A DNA stretch of 64,000 nucleotides. Source: Zelonia costaricensis. Taxonomy: Eukaryota > Euglenozoa > Kinetoplastea > Trypanosomatida > Trypanosomatidae. The position numbers and the translations under genes are program-made. Location of the stretch: the NCBI GenBank assembly GCA_030849075.1, contig JASAOO010003539.1, forward strand, positions 41,143-105,142, written 5' to 3'. Every line of letters begins with the position of its first letter. Position 1 is the first letter of the stretch. The notes under the pieces were generated by a model. It saw only the letters and a program-made list of their open reading frames with translations. It did not search any database and was not told where the DNA came from. This document shows positions 28,601 to 37,226 of the stretch, one piece after another.

Positions 28601-30092
28601 GCAGTGGTTCGCGACGCACGGCATGGCAAACAAGCACAACAAGTGGATCATCCAGGTGCCGCGCGTGTACAAGGTTTTCCGCGCGCAGAACGTCATTGGC
28701 AGCTTCGGCCAGTACCTGCAGAACATCTTTCAGCCGCTCTGGGAGGCCTCCCTGCACCCCAGCGAGCACCCGACGGTGCACAACTTCCTGAACCACGTCA
28801 GCGGCTTCGACTCGGTCGACAACGAGGCCACCATCGACCTGCCCTTCTCGACCGTTTCGCCGTGGGCCTGGACGTCCGTTGAGAACCCGCCGTACAACTA
28901 CTACCTCTACTACCTGTATGCGAACATCCGCACGCTGAATGAGTTCCGCGCGTCACGTGGCTTCTCGACGTTCGGGCTGCGGCCGCACTGCGGCGAGTCG
29001 GGCTCCGAGGAGCACCTCTACGGCGCCTTTCTCTGCGCGAACAGCATCTGCCACGGCATCAACCTGCGCAACGACCCGCCGATGCAGTATCTGTACTACC
29101 TCACCCAGATCGGCCTGCACGTGTCGCCGCTGAGCAACAACGCCTTGTTCCTGTACTTCTTGAACAACCCGTTTCCCGACTTCTTCCACCGCGGCCTGAA
29201 CGTGTCGCTGAGCACCGACGACCCCATGATGTTCCACCAGACGCAGGAGCCGCTCATCGAAGAGTACAGCATCGCGGCGCGGGTGTGGGGCCTCAGCGCG
29301 AACGACCTCTGCGAGATTGCGCGCAACTCGGTGCTGCAGTGCGGCTTCGACAACAACTTCAAGCGCAACGCCATCGGCGACCGGTGGTTCCTGTCCTCCT
29401 CGCTGGGCAACGACTCGCTGCGGACGCACCTGTCCGACATCCGCGTCGCCTTCCGCTTCGAGACGTACCACACGGAGCTGCAGCAGCTCGAGCTCTGCTG
29501 CGGGCGGCCCGTGGCGCGGTTCATGATGACCGCCGCCGAGGAGCGCGCCGTCGATGTTGAGATTGCCGACGTGCGGCGCGAGTACGTGCTGCTGTCGACG
29601 CATGACCAGGCAATGGAGGTGATGATGCGAGAGATGGAGGACACGAAGGAGAAGATCATACAGACCCGCGCACAGGTGGACATTCTGCGCCGGCAGCAGC
29701 GCTCCCTGCTCGAGAACATCACGGAGATGGGCGTGCGCCGCCAGGAGGCGGAGGAGAAGGCAGAGGAGGAGGAGCGGGCGCAGCAGGCGGAGAAGGGCCT
29801 CCTCTACGTCCGCGACGGCGCGCAGGGCACGCAACACGGTCGCAGCAGCAGCAGCAGCGGGGGCGCGGGTCCTGGCGGCAGTCAGAGTTGGCACCGCGCC
29901 TCGTGCCCTACACAGCAGGGCGAGACGCTGAAGCGGCTGCTGCGGTGGAAGCCGATGCCGTCCGACCTCATGCGCTCCGTCACGCAGGCAAGCATCAGCA
30001 GCGCACACCAGCGGCCCCTGCCCCCGCTCCCCGGGCGGCCGCCGTACGACACGCCGGCGACGCAGCGCAGCCGGGGTCCCTCCACCTACTGA
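25602..30092 (+). CDS. AMP deaminase, tandem inactive plus active domains
   Basis: Converts AMP to IMP in purine salvage, which is essential for these purine auxotrophs. The 1496-aa protein carries two related deaminase modules. The C-terminal one (~800-1330) is complete: KVDTHIHM with metal ligands His864 and His866, LRPHCGE with His1129 and Glu1132, and STDDP with Asp1206/Asp1207, then EYSIAARVWGLS. The N-terminal one (~165-660) aligns throughout (KVDNAVVF at 223-230, YYLYYLYANLTVLNSLR, LQLRCAGNK at 495-503, LATESP at 575-580, EYATAQKMFRLS) but has lost the HxH ligands, the His/Glu pair and the Asp-Asp pair. The tail (1331-1496) has a Glu/Arg coiled coil and a Gly/Ser-rich end. The start is the ATG at 25602; no targeting signal is seen. 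Confidence 0.93.
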   Translation: MRPSIVSSNMDSKSTVGDSATLPMLPDLDDELLPPSTLSHQHAYTGTGFSAEANGGGFGERAQQRRIMARESLAREPSEMFQVVIDGDDGGVEMRRVHDRIEAALRVRSLYRPLESRAGGRERANPHLSAQMPGRLTIAQEEGIYQVSDHDVSLYLPIPAWGQYAMDVQKVRLTVGNAGCVNACHHRLGIMQERSRMFFLLNAEMEERPNYHKAGGVFSAATKVDNAVVFAESMDAQELLEGVKEMYRRSPEAALHLRDGSSSTLRELLVAHGVRSADELTVAALGWQAEKDVPQHAQLGQAGYESTAALGAELHYSFTSLRGLLCEKVLRRVVARAERPSLTPQAAEYSLPLYGLQATELSDLAELVRRKLEGPHLRVQYILSVSFTESPPYEVVSNCVSVQDQLDNIFLALFKATLAPDDPSNAGVVWLLGQVGGVQMFQSRDGLGNDFNELAPPPDQVRITDKQSSLYYLYYLYANLTVLNSLRRRKGLMPLQLRCAGNKPAGMDDLIAGYILSDVIAHATEITDYPVLQYLCGLHRVGLTVSPLCDHIDGIVAYKDHPLPHFLHRCLHITLATESPLRYHHNPRALVEEYATAQKMFRLSSLDMTELAHNSVLMSSFSPEVKRLWLGDDYQLGVEGNDFELSQVTNARLAFREEAWQLERNMMRDLNLNPVHEGGAGLSRWHHLSNVQEVEYDTVMDSRVRFPRTVLKGPHKDPKTATAAPRVARALDLRSQYIWRPPPPWETAQRHGVETDFQRRTATFNEDEWTYAASDAVFIAYPKSAVHAWPRSLPTLDDFHKHLRELKEICASAEVKEYAHKRLENLDHKFSLHLALNHENEAGTTEDRQSSNRDFYQATKVDTHIHMAAGMTPKQILKFVLAKLRGSGDDIAMKKGDEIITLGQLFAKAGITPNLTVDQLNVQADHTLFERFDNFNNKYNPMENGDLRSLLLKTDNFMNGRYFAELIHDVFEQYSRDRYTYAENRVSVYGINIKEWDKLAQWFATHGMANKHNKWIIQVPRVYKVFRAQNVIGSFGQYLQNIFQPLWEASLHPSEHPTVHNFLNHVSGFDSVDNEATIDLPFSTVSPWAWTSVENPPYNYYLYYLYANIRTLNEFRASRGFSTFGLRPHCGESGSEEHLYGAFLCANSICHGINLRNDPPMQYLYYLTQIGLHVSPLSNNALFLYFLNNPFPDFFHRGLNVSLSTDDPMMFHQTQEPLIEEYSIAARVWGLSANDLCEIARNSVLQCGFDNNFKRNAIGDRWFLSSSLGNDSLRTHLSDIRVAFRFETYHTELQQLELCCGRPVARFMMTAAEERAVDVEIADVRREYVLLSTHDQAMEVMMREMEDTKEKIIQTRAQVDILRRQQRSLLENITEMGVRRQEAEEKAEEEERAQQAEKGLLYVRDGAQGTQHGRSSSSSGGAGPGGSQSWHRASCPTQQGETLKRLLRWKPMPSDLMRSVTQASISSAHQRPLPPLPGRPPYDTPATQRSRGPSTY

Positions 30093-30590
30093 GGTGCCTC
30101 TCGCCGTGTGGCGGGTTGTGAGTGAATGGCTGCGTTTGTGTGTGCATGCGTGTGCGAGTATGGGCTTCGGGTCCCTGCTGCTTCGGTGACGAGCACCCTT
30201 CGGATACCGGCGCTCGCCTTCTTTGTCTTTGCCAGCTGCCCCTGTTGACCGCCTCAGCTACCGCGAGTGTTGCACGGCACGGCGTGCCTCTCCCCCCTTT
30301 TCGACAGCTTTCATTTCCCCCTTTTTCCCGTGCTTTTCCTCTCTCAGATGTACACAAACTGGATTCTGCCCAGATGCACCTTGCCACAAGTCGTGCCGTG
30401 TGACTCCAGCGCTCTCTCTCCCGCTCCCCGCCGGAGGTACACACGCCGCTGCGGCTCCCTCGCGTCCCGCGTTGGCCGGCCAGCTGGCGCCTGCACGCAA
30501 TTTGGACGCCGCTGCGCTGTTTTGTGTGTCTTTTTTTTTCTTCTTCTTCTCAGGGGCCGTCGTGGAGTCGGCATCGCTTCTTGCGCGATT

Positions 30591-30635
30591 CACACACACA
30601 CACACACACACACACGGGAGAGGGAGAGGGAGAGG
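30591..30635 (+). repeat. Compound microsatellite (CA)n(GGGAGA)n
   Basis: 25 bp of CA repeat followed without a gap by three GGGAGA-type units. Confidence 0.9.
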
Positions 30636-31389
30636 CTGCACCGAGCACGCGGCAACAACCTCAGCTTCTGTTTTACTTGACCTTCCATTGAACATGGAAA
30701 GACAGTTGATGAAGACGGGGAGCCGCTGCTGGGGCTCAGAGGTTGAACTGCTTCGTTGCCTGTTGCGACTCTCCATCGTGGCATCCAGGAGAGTCCCTGT
30801 TCACCGTGACAAGGAACAGCACCTGCTATAGCCCATGGTATTTCAGCTGCCCCCTCGTCTCGCCGCCGCCTTTCCCACCTGCACTCCTCACCCCTTGCTC
30901 CTCCGCCCCACCCCGCTTTCTCCTCCCACCTGCACACTCTCAAATGTCGCGTCGCTCATCACCCGCCTCCCCCCCAAAAAAAACCTGATGCGCCCCTCCG
31001 CCCTTGGCCCGCACAGTGGCTCATTTTTCGATCTCTTTGCGCAACCACCACCCTCACACAGCCCTCTCCTCCCACTCCCCCTCACCGGCCGTCTCGTATT
31101 AGCCTCAACATTGTGTCTTGTCTTGCTTTTACTTTTGTTGTGTTTTTCGTCTCTCACCGCTGCGTCTCGCGATCCTCGACACCACCCTCGCCTTCGCTGC
31201 TTGCACACACGCACACGCCCCATTTTGGTTGGCGCACCCGGTGCCTTCGCCGCTGCTGCGAGTCCGAGACATACAGGCGGCGTGAAAAGGAAACAAACAA
31301 ACAACAAAGGACGAAAGCGCGATCATTTGCAAAGGAAAGCGGGCCTTAGCTAGAAAAGCCCTTGACGTGCATCGGTGTGTGTCTGCGTG

Positions 31390-31468
31390 CGTGTGTGCTG
31401 TACGCCTGCTCCCCTCATTGTTTGGTTTCAATCCTCACTTCCCTTCTTTGTGTTTTCAATTACGAAAG
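31390..31468 (+). promoter_or_regulatory. Pyrimidine tract with AG abutting the start codon
   Basis: From about 31357 to 31466 there is no AG. A CT-rich tract (31405-31458) then leads to ACGAAAG and the ATG at 31469. Either the mRNA has no gene-encoded 5' UTR or splicing occurs more than 110 nt upstream. Confidence 0.5.
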
Positions 31469-32650
31469 ATGTCTTCTGCAACCGGTAGCGTGGTGCAGAC
31501 GGTGGCCGCCGGCGGCTCGTGGGTGTGCTCGCACTGCACGCTGGAGCAGTCGGGCGACGCGACGTATTGCCATATGTGCCAGTTTGCCCGCCCGCTGGAC
31601 CGCCGCGGCGTGCCGCAGATCTTTGCCGGCTACGTGATTCACTTCAACGGCATCATCCCGCGCACCATCATGCATCAGAGCCACTCGGTGGAGTGGCGCA
31701 TGGCCGAGCGCCACGGCGCGACGTGCTGCACCGATTTTCAACCGTCGCAGGTGAACATCCTCCTCTACCGCCCCGGCTACGAGCGCAGCGAGAAGTGCCG
31801 CACCTGCATCGAGCGCTACACGAACATCCCGTGCGTGCCCATCGCCTGGCTGCTGGACTCGCTGCTGCAGTCGCGGCAGGTCCACCCCTCCCTGTACCGC
31901 CTCACCGCGGTGCCGGCCGTGGCGAACCCGACGGTGCGCGGCACGAGCCTGCCGCACCACCAGCACCCGTACTACCAGATCAACAAGAACGAGTACGCCA
32001 TTCCCACCTCCTTCCCGCCGTCCAATGAGAAGGCGGTCAAGGTGAAGGCGGCGCCTGGGCAGGGCGTGTCGTACAAGTTGCTCGATGTGCCGGTTGACAT
32101 GGAGACGGCCATTCCGCCCTTCTTCGAGGTGGAGCCGTTCCAGTACACGACGGTCGACGTGTTCGACGCCGCCGTGGCGTGTGCGGCCGGCACGCACACC
32201 GAGGGCCTCGACGACGAGAACGACGAGGTGGAGGCGCGCAAGGGGAAGGCCGGCATCGAGCTGCTCGCGGCGCAGCAAATGTACAACAAGGTGGACCGCT
32301 TACTGTTTGCCGGCGTGAAGGTGGTGCTGACGCCGGCGATTGCGAACAACGCCGCCCTCATCATGGCGATCGAGCGTTGTGGCGGCAAGGTCGCGGAAAG
32401 TGCGAAGTCGATCGAGGCGACCCTGCGCAGCGAGGTGACGCACGTCATCTACGCCCACAACGATAAGAAGGCGGATGTGATGATCGAGGCGGCGCACCTC
32501 ATCTGCTCCGACGTGCCGGGCCTCCAGCTGGCGCAGTCCAACTGGGTGGAAGACTGCCTCATTCTGGGCGAGCTCTTGCCCCTGCGCGGCATGTACACAC
32601 CGACGGCGAAGCTGATGGAGACGCTGAACAAGAAGTACGCAAAGCGGTAA
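31469..32650 (+). CDS. RanBP2-type zinc finger plus two BRCT domains
   Basis: A 393-aa protein. Residues 17-41 form a RanBP2-type zinc finger (WVCSHCTLEQSGDATYCHMC; ligands Cys20, Cys23, Cys34, Cys37). This fold binds ubiquitin, Ran or single-stranded RNA in other proteins. Residues ~50-150 read as a first BRCT domain starting at IFAGYVIHFNG and ending with a PCVPIAWLLDSLLQ helix. Residues ~274-382 are a second BRCT, with GGKVAESAKS, EVTHVIYAHN and the signature helix NWVEDCLILGELLP. BRCT pairs commonly read phosphoserines in DNA-damage or replication complexes, so a nuclear genome-maintenance role is inferred. I do not know a named orthologue. The start is the ATG at the end of the splice tract. 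Confidence 0.82.
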   Translation: MSSATGSVVQTVAAGGSWVCSHCTLEQSGDATYCHMCQFARPLDRRGVPQIFAGYVIHFNGIIPRTIMHQSHSVEWRMAERHGATCCTDFQPSQVNILLYRPGYERSEKCRTCIERYTNIPCVPIAWLLDSLLQSRQVHPSLYRLTAVPAVANPTVRGTSLPHHQHPYYQINKNEYAIPTSFPPSNEKAVKVKAAPGQGVSYKLLDVPVDMETAIPPFFEVEPFQYTTVDVFDAAVACAAGTHTEGLDDENDEVEARKGKAGIELLAAQQMYNKVDRLLFAGVKVVLTPAIANNAALIMAIERCGGKVAESAKSIEATLRSEVTHVIYAHNDKKADVMIEAAHLICSDVPGLQLAQSNWVEDCLILGELLPLRGMYTPTAKLMETLNKKYAKR

Positions 32651-35211
32651 GGCAGAGAACGGTGTGGAGAAACGATGGGGGGGGGAGGGGAAGGAGAGGC
32701 ATTGTGTGCGTACGAACACCGTGGAGACGCAGTGAGAAGCGTGAGCGTGGAACGTGTCGCAGGTAGAAGCCAGGCAGCGCTTGCCGTGCGTGCAGAGCGG
32801 CGGTGGGATGCCTGAGGTGTGGCCCTGCACCCGGTGCGCCTGGTTTTCGCGGCCTCCCTCTCTTTGCTCGAGTCTCACCTGTGGCTAAGGTGTGCATGCC
32901 CCCCCCCCCCTCGGATCAATCCCGCCCCCCCCCCTCTTTCCCCTCCCTCTGCCCCCTTTTCTCCGCGGACGTGAGGTTTGTACCGCCGTGCTCGACCTCT
33001 TGTTGCGGTCGTCTCAGTTTTGTTTCTTCTTCCCGCTTCATTGTCCAAGTCAAGACTCCTGCAAACGGCGGAGGTGGTGGGCAGTGGTAGAGGAGTGAGA
33101 AGATGAAGGAATAGCCGACGCGCAGATGCAAGCCAGACAAAAAGCAAAAAAAAAAAGGAGATCAACAAGCAGTCTGGAAAACGAGGCGCAGCAGTTGGTG
33201 GTGCAGCGTGAGGGCGCGCCTCTTCTTTTTTCCCTTTTCCCCGGCTCTTCAGGGCGTCACGCTTCTCTTCTTGTTGTACCTGCAGCCTGCCCCCCTTCCA
33301 TTTCTCAGGCTGCTCTCGCACTCTCGCTTTCTCTCGCTCCCTCGCTATCTGTATAGCGCTCTCTCTCTCTCTCGACGTGCGTGTGCTGGTCCACCTCGTC
33401 ACCGCAGCGCTTGTCCGTCCGAGATGCCGCCTCGTGCTGCTCATTCACGCCCCTTCATCTTCTGTCCTTTTCTTCTTCTTGTTCCACCAATGGCGCTTGT
33501 CTTGTGTTTTGTTTTTTTGTTCTGCCTCTGACTGGCTTGTGCGCGCCTTCCCCCCTTTCGCGTTTCGCCTGATTTCTGCCGTGCTTCCTGAACTCGTCCT
33601 GTTTATCTTCCCCGTCTCCCCGCCCTTTTCGTGCCTTTGCCTCATGTTTAGTTTCCATCGCGACTCGGCACACGCACCCTCTCTCCGCGCCGCTGCCCGT
33701 TACTTTTCCGGTGCATCCGTCCGGCGTGTCGCTCGCCTTTCTCTTTCCTGCCCCTGTGCACGTGGTTACGTGCTGGCACGCGTTGGCGTGGCGAGGCGCA
33801 GAGGAGGACCGGGTGGGGGGGGGCTGACACTCGTGCGGGGCTGCTGGGACAGGCGGGTGTGCCGCTGTCCAGCTACGCAGCCGCGTCCAGCCGTGCGTGC
33901 GCGAGAGCTTTGTTCGCGCCGTTTCCGTGTCCTTGTCGCGGCGGGCGGTGACGGCGTGTTGTGGGCGAGCACACCACCGCGCCGCTTGCGTCTTGTTGTT
34001 GAATGCGGCCCCCTCTCCGCCGCACGCTGCCTTTGGTGTTTTGTGGTCATCTCCTCGTTTTACGCCTCCCGGTTCGCACACCACCTCTTTTCTCTGTTTC
34101 TCTCCATGTCTCGTGTCCCCAACCTCAAAAGCCTCGCGCGCAGCCCTGCCCTGCCCTGCACTGCCCTCTTGCGCAGCGTGTGTCCTCCACATCGCCGACA
34201 CCAGTCGCGTGCTGTGGCGCTGGCAAGCCAAACGCGAGAAGGGAAGCGCAGTGCTGTCGTCGACGCTTGTGCGTCGGCCTCGCTACCCTCTTCTCTCTCG
34301 TTGTCGAGCGGCCGAGCTGCCTTTGCGGCATGGGCGAGAAGCAGGCTGCGCTTGCGTGCATGACCGTCACAGTGCTCTGGCCAGAAACTCTGTGAGTCGG
34401 CGCTGCCGAGTAGAGAGCAAGAAAGGAAAAGACGTCAAGCAAGCACGAGGGCAGCTGCCCAGCACCACCGCTGGCTTTCGCAGACCTCACTCACACCGCC
34501 CCACACGGCATTCCGGCTCACCTTGCCTCTCCCCACCTCCTTCAGCTCCGCTGCGGCGGTGCGCGAGGTGGTGTGCGTGGGTTGATGTGGGGATGGCTCA
34601 CTGTGGGGGAGCTCGGTATCACGACGGCGTGAGCGGCGGCCCACCGAAACAGAGCGGCAACCCGTCGCGACTCTCGTGCATCTCAAGTGGTGTGTATGGG
34701 TCGCGTCTATCACGGGTGCACGAAAGGCGGAGAACGGAAACAGAAGGTCAGCTCTTTTCCTCTCACGCAGCGTAGGTGGAGCTTACGACACCGGCACATC
34801 CCGAGCCCGGGTAAGCTCGCTGGATCGGCTCTCCTCTGCACCTCATCGCTCTCTCGTCTTCCCCCCCCTGCCCCACCCATCTTCCCCACGTTCTCCATAC
34901 TCAACCAATCGACAACAAACACGCAACCTGCCCGACTCCCACGGCTTGAAGCCCGTGCAGCATAAGGAAAAGGAGCAAATCCAAGCAACCAAACAATAAT
35001 AGAGCTTTCCACTGTTACGCGGCATTCCCTTTCTTTTAAGGCTGCACCTCACAGGCTGCGGTGCCCCACTCGTTGAGAGGAGCAGCACGTGTCACGCCTC
35101 GCCTTTCTCGACGGGGCCCCTTCGAGGCTACTCCTTTGTTTCGTTCCTCTTCGTCCTCTTAGCGCTGCCTCGCCCCCTCCCTCCCAGCCGACACACGTGC
35201 ACACCGGCCCC
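32651..35211 (+). other. Long intergenic region
   Basis: About 2.6 kb with C-runs near 32900-32935, CT repeats at 33360-33373 and many composition-driven frames (the longest is 33377-34363, Cys/Ser/Phe/Arg-rich without domain character). Two AGs close the tract before the next gene, at 35160-35161 and 35186-35187. No gene is supported. Confidence 0.5.
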
Positions 35212-36219
35212 ATGTTCTTTTTCATGGTGTTTGCGCTGCTGGTTGCCATCGCGATCGTGGTTACCCCCGCAGGCCGACTTGCAGCAGCGAAGTGCCAGAC
35301 CTACGCCCATGGCGCCGTCTTCTTCGTCAGGGCCAAGGACCTGCCCACGGCGTTTCGCGGCACAAACTTCATGCGCATGAACTCCGTGGGCGACTACACG
35401 GGCGGCAAGCGGACGATCCGTGTTGTCTTTGTGCGGCACGGGCAGTCCGTCTGGAACTCTCTCTTCAACTCGTTCAACTTTGGGCTGCCGATGCGCATGG
35501 TGAAGGCGACCATCCAGGAGGTCACCCACTTCTTTACCGACCCGTTCGCCTCCTGCATCATCGACTCCCCGCTCAGCAGCAAGGGCAAGAAGGAGGCGCA
35601 GGACCTCGCCAGCTTCATGCGCACCGCCAAGACCAAGATCTCTTTCGACCCCGCCACCTCCGTCGTGGTCTCGAGCAACCTGCGCCGCGCGATGGAGACG
35701 GCATTGGTCGGCATCGCGCCGCGCCTGACCGTGACGCAGGAGCGCGTTGTGCTCGACTCGACGCTCCAGGAGGGGTCGCAGAACATCGACGCGCAGAGCT
35801 TCTCGACCGAGCCGGGCAAGATTGCGCCGTGCACGATGGGCGGCATCACCGACCCCGCGAAGCTGGCGACCGTGTTCAACCCGTACCTGAACGCTGGCAA
35901 CCGCGTCGCCGGTGTTGACGTGTACCAGCGCATGGATCAGTTTATAATGCACCTCTTTGGCGGCAGCGGCGAGGCCAGTCTCGTCCCGGCCGCCGGCACG
36001 AGCAACGCGGCGCTGACAGAGGTGATTGTTGTAGGGCACAGCGGCTACTTCCGCAACTTCTTCCGCCGCTTCCTCCCCTCCACCTCCACCCACGTCTCCA
36101 AGAAGAGCAAGATGCAGAACTGCGCCGTCGTCTCCTTCGAGGTGACGCGCAACGAGTCCAGCGGCGAGGTGTCGGTGGATGAGTCGACCATCAAGGTGCT
36201 CTACAAGGGCTTCAAGTGA
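35212..36219 (+). CDS. Membrane-anchored histidine phosphatase (phosphoglycerate mutase fold)
   Basis: A 335-aa member of the histidine phosphatase superfamily. Residues 1-25 are a hydrophobic signal anchor (FFFMVFALLVAIAIVV). The catalytic motif VVFVRHGQSVWNS has Arg75 and the phospho-accepting His76. Further conserved points are a D-SPLSSKGKKEAQDL segment, VVSSNLRRAMETAL (the usual SxLxRaxET), and the second catalytic histidine His276 in VVGHSGYFRNFFRRF. The substrate cannot be read from sequence; the family includes sugar, inositol and protein phosphatases. True glycolytic mutase is unlikely, because trypanosomatids use the cofactor-independent enzyme and this one is membrane-bound. The frame is open upstream through a GTG, but the splice tract supports the ATG. 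Confidence 0.85.
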   Translation: MFFFMVFALLVAIAIVVTPAGRLAAAKCQTYAHGAVFFVRAKDLPTAFRGTNFMRMNSVGDYTGGKRTIRVVFVRHGQSVWNSLFNSFNFGLPMRMVKATIQEVTHFFTDPFASCIIDSPLSSKGKKEAQDLASFMRTAKTKISFDPATSVVVSSNLRRAMETALVGIAPRLTVTQERVVLDSTLQEGSQNIDAQSFSTEPGKIAPCTMGGITDPAKLATVFNPYLNAGNRVAGVDVYQRMDQFIMHLFGGSGEASLVPAAGTSNAALTEVIVVGHSGYFRNFFRRFLPSTSTHVSKKSKMQNCAVVSFEVTRNESSGEVSVDESTIKVLYKGFK

Positions 36220-36276
36220 GCACAGGCGCTTTTCGTCTCCTTCGACAAAACCTTGCTAGCTAGAATCGAAGGAAGC

Positions 36277-36324
36277 GGGGAGAAAGGGGGGAGGGAGGGG
36301 AGGGGAGGGGAAGGGGTGGGTGGG
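36277..36324 (+). other. G-rich run, possible RNA G-quadruplex
   Basis: Eight or more runs of three to five G separated by one to three bases, on the coding strand 58 nt after the histidine phosphatase stop codon. It should be transcribed into the 3' UTR. Confidence 0.55.
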
Positions 36325-37158
36325 ACGAGCTAGCCAGGTCTCCCCCCTCAGTACGCTCTGACGGCGTGTGGTCGGGCGACTCTAAACCGACGGTAGGGCT
36401 GCTGCGACGAGCTAACGCGCGCGCGCAAGCACCCGCACACCCGCAGAGGGTGACACACGACCCGGCGTGCCCTCCCCCCCTTTTGCGCATCACAAGGATC
36501 GCCAGAATTCGCCTCGATCGACTCCCTACTCACCTTTTCGTCTTCGTCATCGGCCGCCGGCCATGTTGAATGGCGCCCATGCCCCCTCCCCCCTGCTGCG
36601 TTTTTTTTTGCCTTGCTTCCGGTTCACAGTTTGTGCACGCGCGTTGTCTTCGTCTGCGTTGTGTGTGTGAGCGTTTTTTGTGTGTCCGTGCTTCTGGGCG
36701 GTGATGATGTGTCTCTGACCACCATCATGACGCTCGGCGCAAGAGATTCAATAAATGCGAAAAAAAGCAAAACGAAAAGTGAACGCGAGAAAAAACAGGG
36801 CCGTTGGCCAAGCGGTCGAGGTGATCACAAGGAAGGAGGCTTTGTGGCGGTGTCCCGTGCCGTTGTTTGAGTTGACGGTGCGGGTACTGTGAGGAGTTTG
36901 CGCTGGGGTTTCTCGCAGCGCAGGGGCCGTGGCACCGCAGTGCTGCGTCCTCGTCATCGCAGTCCTTTGTGTCACGAGGTCACCACCGGTTTTTTGTCTT
37001 TGCGGTGACACGGTTCCTGCAGTGTGCTTGCCTGTGTGCAGGGCGAGCGACCGGCGTGAGACACACAGTTTCTGTTGCCTCTTGCTCCCGCCCCGCCCTC
37101 TCCACCCTCCCCTCCCCCCTTCGTGCCGCTCGACCACCGCTCTCTTTTCCCGCGCTAC

Positions 37159-37164
37159 GCGCAG
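37159..37164 (+). promoter_or_regulatory. Candidate spliced-leader acceptor for EF-Ts gene
   Basis: GCGCAG follows a pyrimidine tract of about 75 nt and leaves a 62-nt 5' UTR before the ATG at 37227. It argues against using in-frame codons further upstream, where the frame stays open to 36969. Confidence 0.5.
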
Positions 37165-37226
37165 CACCACGCAATTTGGCGCGCCAGCGCCGCACGCAAA
37201 CCGGAGCGACGCACCCACGCGCGAGC

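Larger units (their letters stand above)
30093..31468 (+). other. Intergenic region
   Basis: Contains (CA)n 30591-30615 followed directly by (GGGAGA)n to about 30635, and CT-rich DNA from 30835 onward. The last ~110 bases before the next ATG contain no AG except the one touching the ATG (31467-31468). Confidence 0.6.
36220..37226 (+). other. Intergenic region with G-rich run and splice tract
   Basis: A G-rich purine run lies at 36277-36324. A long CT tract (about 37075-37152) ends with GCGCAG at 37159-37164, 62 nt before the EF-Ts ATG. A tRNA-like A-box at 36804 is noted among the rejected items. Confidence 0.6.

Noticed and set aside
33377..34363. 328-codon open frame
   Set aside because: Phe/Ser/Cys/Arg-rich translation caused by CT and GT bias; no domain, no good start context, and overlapping frames are equally open.
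35212..36219. Glycolytic phosphoglycerate mutase
   Set aside because: The protein has a membrane anchor and trypanosomatids use the unrelated cofactor-independent enzyme; only the fold and RHG motif are shared.
36796..36880. tRNA-like 5' part with A-box TGGCCAAGCGG
   Set aside because: No B-box (GGTTCGANTCC-like) occurs at the proper distance and no acceptor stem or anticodon arm can be folded.
36969..37226. N-terminal extension of the EF-Ts frame
   Set aside because: The extension begins at GTG, is CT-tract derived, and contains the likely splice acceptor at 37163-37164.
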